This document shows, one piece after another, positions 4,646 through 5,843 of a stretch of 5,843 nt of DNA. The DNA is from an uncultured Selenomonadaceae bacterium (GTDB taxonomy: Bacteria > Bacillota > Negativicutes > Selenomonadales > Selenomonadaceae), in the NCBI GenBank assembly GCA_910579115.1, contig CAJTSO010000077.1, positions 1 through 5,843 on the forward strand, in the 5' to 3' direction. Numbering within the stretch: the stretch's first letter is position 1; every line of letters starts with the position of its first letter. Position numbers and translations under genes: made by a program. The notes under the pieces are model-generated. The model did no database searches, was not told the DNA's origin, and saw only the letters and a list, made by a program, of their open reading frames with translations.

Positions 4646-5843
4646 ATCCTTTCCCGCCCTCGGGTTCACTATCTCCTGGGCGAACTCGGCGTGCTCGACG
4701 ACGGGAAAGCCGCAGACCGATTTTCTCGGCAGTCCCATGTGTATCGCCAGCTCGTTGCCGCTGACCGACGCGGCGGCGGTCACCGGTATCGCGCTGTTTT
4801 CCGTGCGGTAGGTAAAGACGGGGTGGATAAAGTTCAGGATATATTCCCGGAGCGTTTCCGGCTTCCTGCCGCTCCCGCGGCCCCAGAAATTCACGGTGGA
4901 CGCCTCTATTCCCGAATGCTCCCCCCGCATGATCGCCTTATAGGTTCCCGCGGCCATCTCCGCCGTCTCCTGGCTGTCGGACAGGAAATAGGCCGCGCAT
5001 TCCCACATACCGAGGCTTTCGCATTCGTCGATCCGCTTGAGCTGCTTGTCGATGCGCTCCAGCGTGTCGATCAGCGATTTGTTCCGCATGGTCAGCTGGA
5101 GATTTTCCGACGTTCCCGCCGTCCTGCCGCTGGTTTTGGTCCGGCTCTCGTTGCTTCCATCGCTATAGGTATCGGAGGTTCCTCTGGTCCGGGAGCTGGT
5201 CTCGGATTCGCTGGAGCCGCTCGTCGTCCCGTCAGTGGTCGTTCTGTTAAATAACATATTGCCGACCATATTGCCGACGAGGCCTCCGGCGACGACGCCC
5301 ACCCCTGAAGCAGCTCCCAATGCGCCTAGAAAAATCGAGCCGACCGCCCCTAGCGGGTTTCCCTTCGACTCGCTGTGGCTCGTGGAATCGCTCGTGGAGC
5401 TGGCGCGTCCCCTCTGGAACGACTGGTTTTCCCCATGGGATTTTACCCGGCTCGTTCCCCGGGAAAGGGCCTCGGAAATGTTGAGGGCCTGATTTTTGCC
5501 GTAGCTCGCCTGCATATTGGCGAAGGGGGACAGCCCGGTATAGACCTGCTCGTAGGCCTGGCGGACGCCCGCCAGCTCCTCCCGGGACATTCCCCTGGCG
5601 AGGATAACGGCGGTGTAGCGCTGTCCCCGCAGGGCCAGCGCCAGCTTCTCCAGCCCCTGAACGAACCGCTCGTCGTCGTTGAGCTCGTCGTCCTTGTTAT
5701 TGGCCACGCAGGAGACGGCGGCGATATTCGTCTTCGGTATCCGCTCTAAAAATTCCTCCGCTTCCGGATCGGAAAGATTTTCCGTCTTGACCCCGGGAAA
5801 CTGCCCCCGCAAGGCGTTTTCCAACGTCCGCTTCAGCGACGCC
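4643..5843 (-). CDS. N-terminal part of the HerA-type ATPase (5' end outside window)
   Basis: The frame is open through the right edge, so the TTG at 5824 is not the start. After an amino-terminal alpha/beta region (FPGVK, IAAVSCVANNKDDE, YTAVILARGM) the chain becomes Ser/Thr/Gly-rich over 5105-5464. That stretch is interrupted by a 38-residue hydrophobic, glycine-zipper-like segment (5249-5362) with GAVGSIFLGALGAASG and GGLVGNMVGNMLF. A cysteine-containing helical domain follows (NKSLIDTLERIDKQLKRIDECESLGMW, then YKAIMRGEHSG) and a linker to the ATPase core. I know this order from long, roughly 1000-residue HerA-like 'ATP-binding proteins' that have Ser-rich inserts before the motor. Here translation should end at TGA 4643. 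It may be one functional protein with 2954-4588 by readthrough, a two-part protein, or a pseudogene. The Gly-zipper suggests contact with a membrane, which is inference. Confidence 0.75.
   Translation of the reverse strand, partial: ASLKRTLENALRGQFPGVKTENLSDPEAEEFLERIPKTNIAAVSCVANNKDDELNDDERFVQGLEKLALALRGQRYTAVILARGMSREELAGVRQAYEQVYTGLSPFANMQASYGKNQALNISEALSRGTSRVKSHGENQSFQRGRASSTSDSTSHSESKGNPLGAVGSIFLGALGAASGVGVVAGGLVGNMVGNMLFNRTTTDGTTSGSSESETSSRTRGTSDTYSDGSNESRTKTSGRTAGTSENLQLTMRNKSLIDTLERIDKQLKRIDECESLGMWECAAYFLSDSQETAEMAAGTYKAIMRGEHSGIEASTVNFWGRGSGRKPETLREYILNFIHPVFTYRTENSAIPVTAAASVSGNELAIHMGLPRKSVCGFPVVEHAEFAQEIVNPRAGKD

Noticed and set aside
3680..5254. Long plus-strand open frames at 3680-4345 and 4532-5254
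   Set aside because: They are antisense shadows of the GC-rich ATPase gene, Arg/Gln/Ala-rich and without recognisable domains.
4643..5824. The TTG at 5824 as the true start of the ATPase gene
   Set aside because: The frame stays open to the window edge with family-like sequence (ASLKRTLENAL), and no ribosome site precedes the TTG.
1..5843. CRISPR array, tRNA, rRNA or insertion sequence
   Set aside because: No regularly spaced identical repeats, tRNA cloverleaf, rRNA segment or transposase coding sequence was seen.

Overview
The window looks like bacterial chromosome of about 55-60% G+C. All recognisable genes lie on the minus strand, with strong GGAGG-type ribosome sites and ATGA start/stop overlaps. 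The gene content (a ThiW-type ECF transporter subunit, a dicluster ferredoxin with a small NapH-like membrane protein) fits an anaerobic Bacillota lineage. Negativicutes is a guess, not something the sequence proves.

Read in the direction of transcription (high to low coordinates), the first block is a tightly coupled operon. It starts with a large HerA/DUF87-type ATPase whose 5' end lies outside the window. Its amino-terminal part carries Ser/Thr-rich low-complexity stretches around a glycine-zipper-like hydrophobic segment. An in-frame TGA at 4643-4645 separates this part from the Walker A/B ATPase core, although both halves share one frame and appear to be one ancestral protein. The core overlaps by ATGA with a 193-residue HNH/EndoVII-type nuclease toxin. 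The toxin in turn overlaps by ATGA with a 125-residue protein resembling DUF6985-type immunity proteins. A hairpin terminator at 1879-1924 closes the block.

The second block (1609 to 822) encodes a small two-cluster ferredoxin and, overlapping it, a four-helix membrane iron-sulfur protein. It has its own leader, with ACAGGA direct repeats and a weak promoter candidate.

The third block is a heavily structured intergenic region (821-431), holding repeats, several hairpins and a final terminator-shaped hairpin that covers the ribosome site and likely TTG start of thiW. It resembles the 5' half of a TPP riboswitch but lacks the conserved 3' half, so it may be a variant aptamer, another structured RNA, or a dispersed repeat. 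thiW runs off the left edge.

The points most worth checking are the in-frame TGA with a bacterial-SECIS-shaped hairpin behind it, the ATPase-toxin-immunity operon as a possible effector-handling or conflict module, and the thiW leader RNA.
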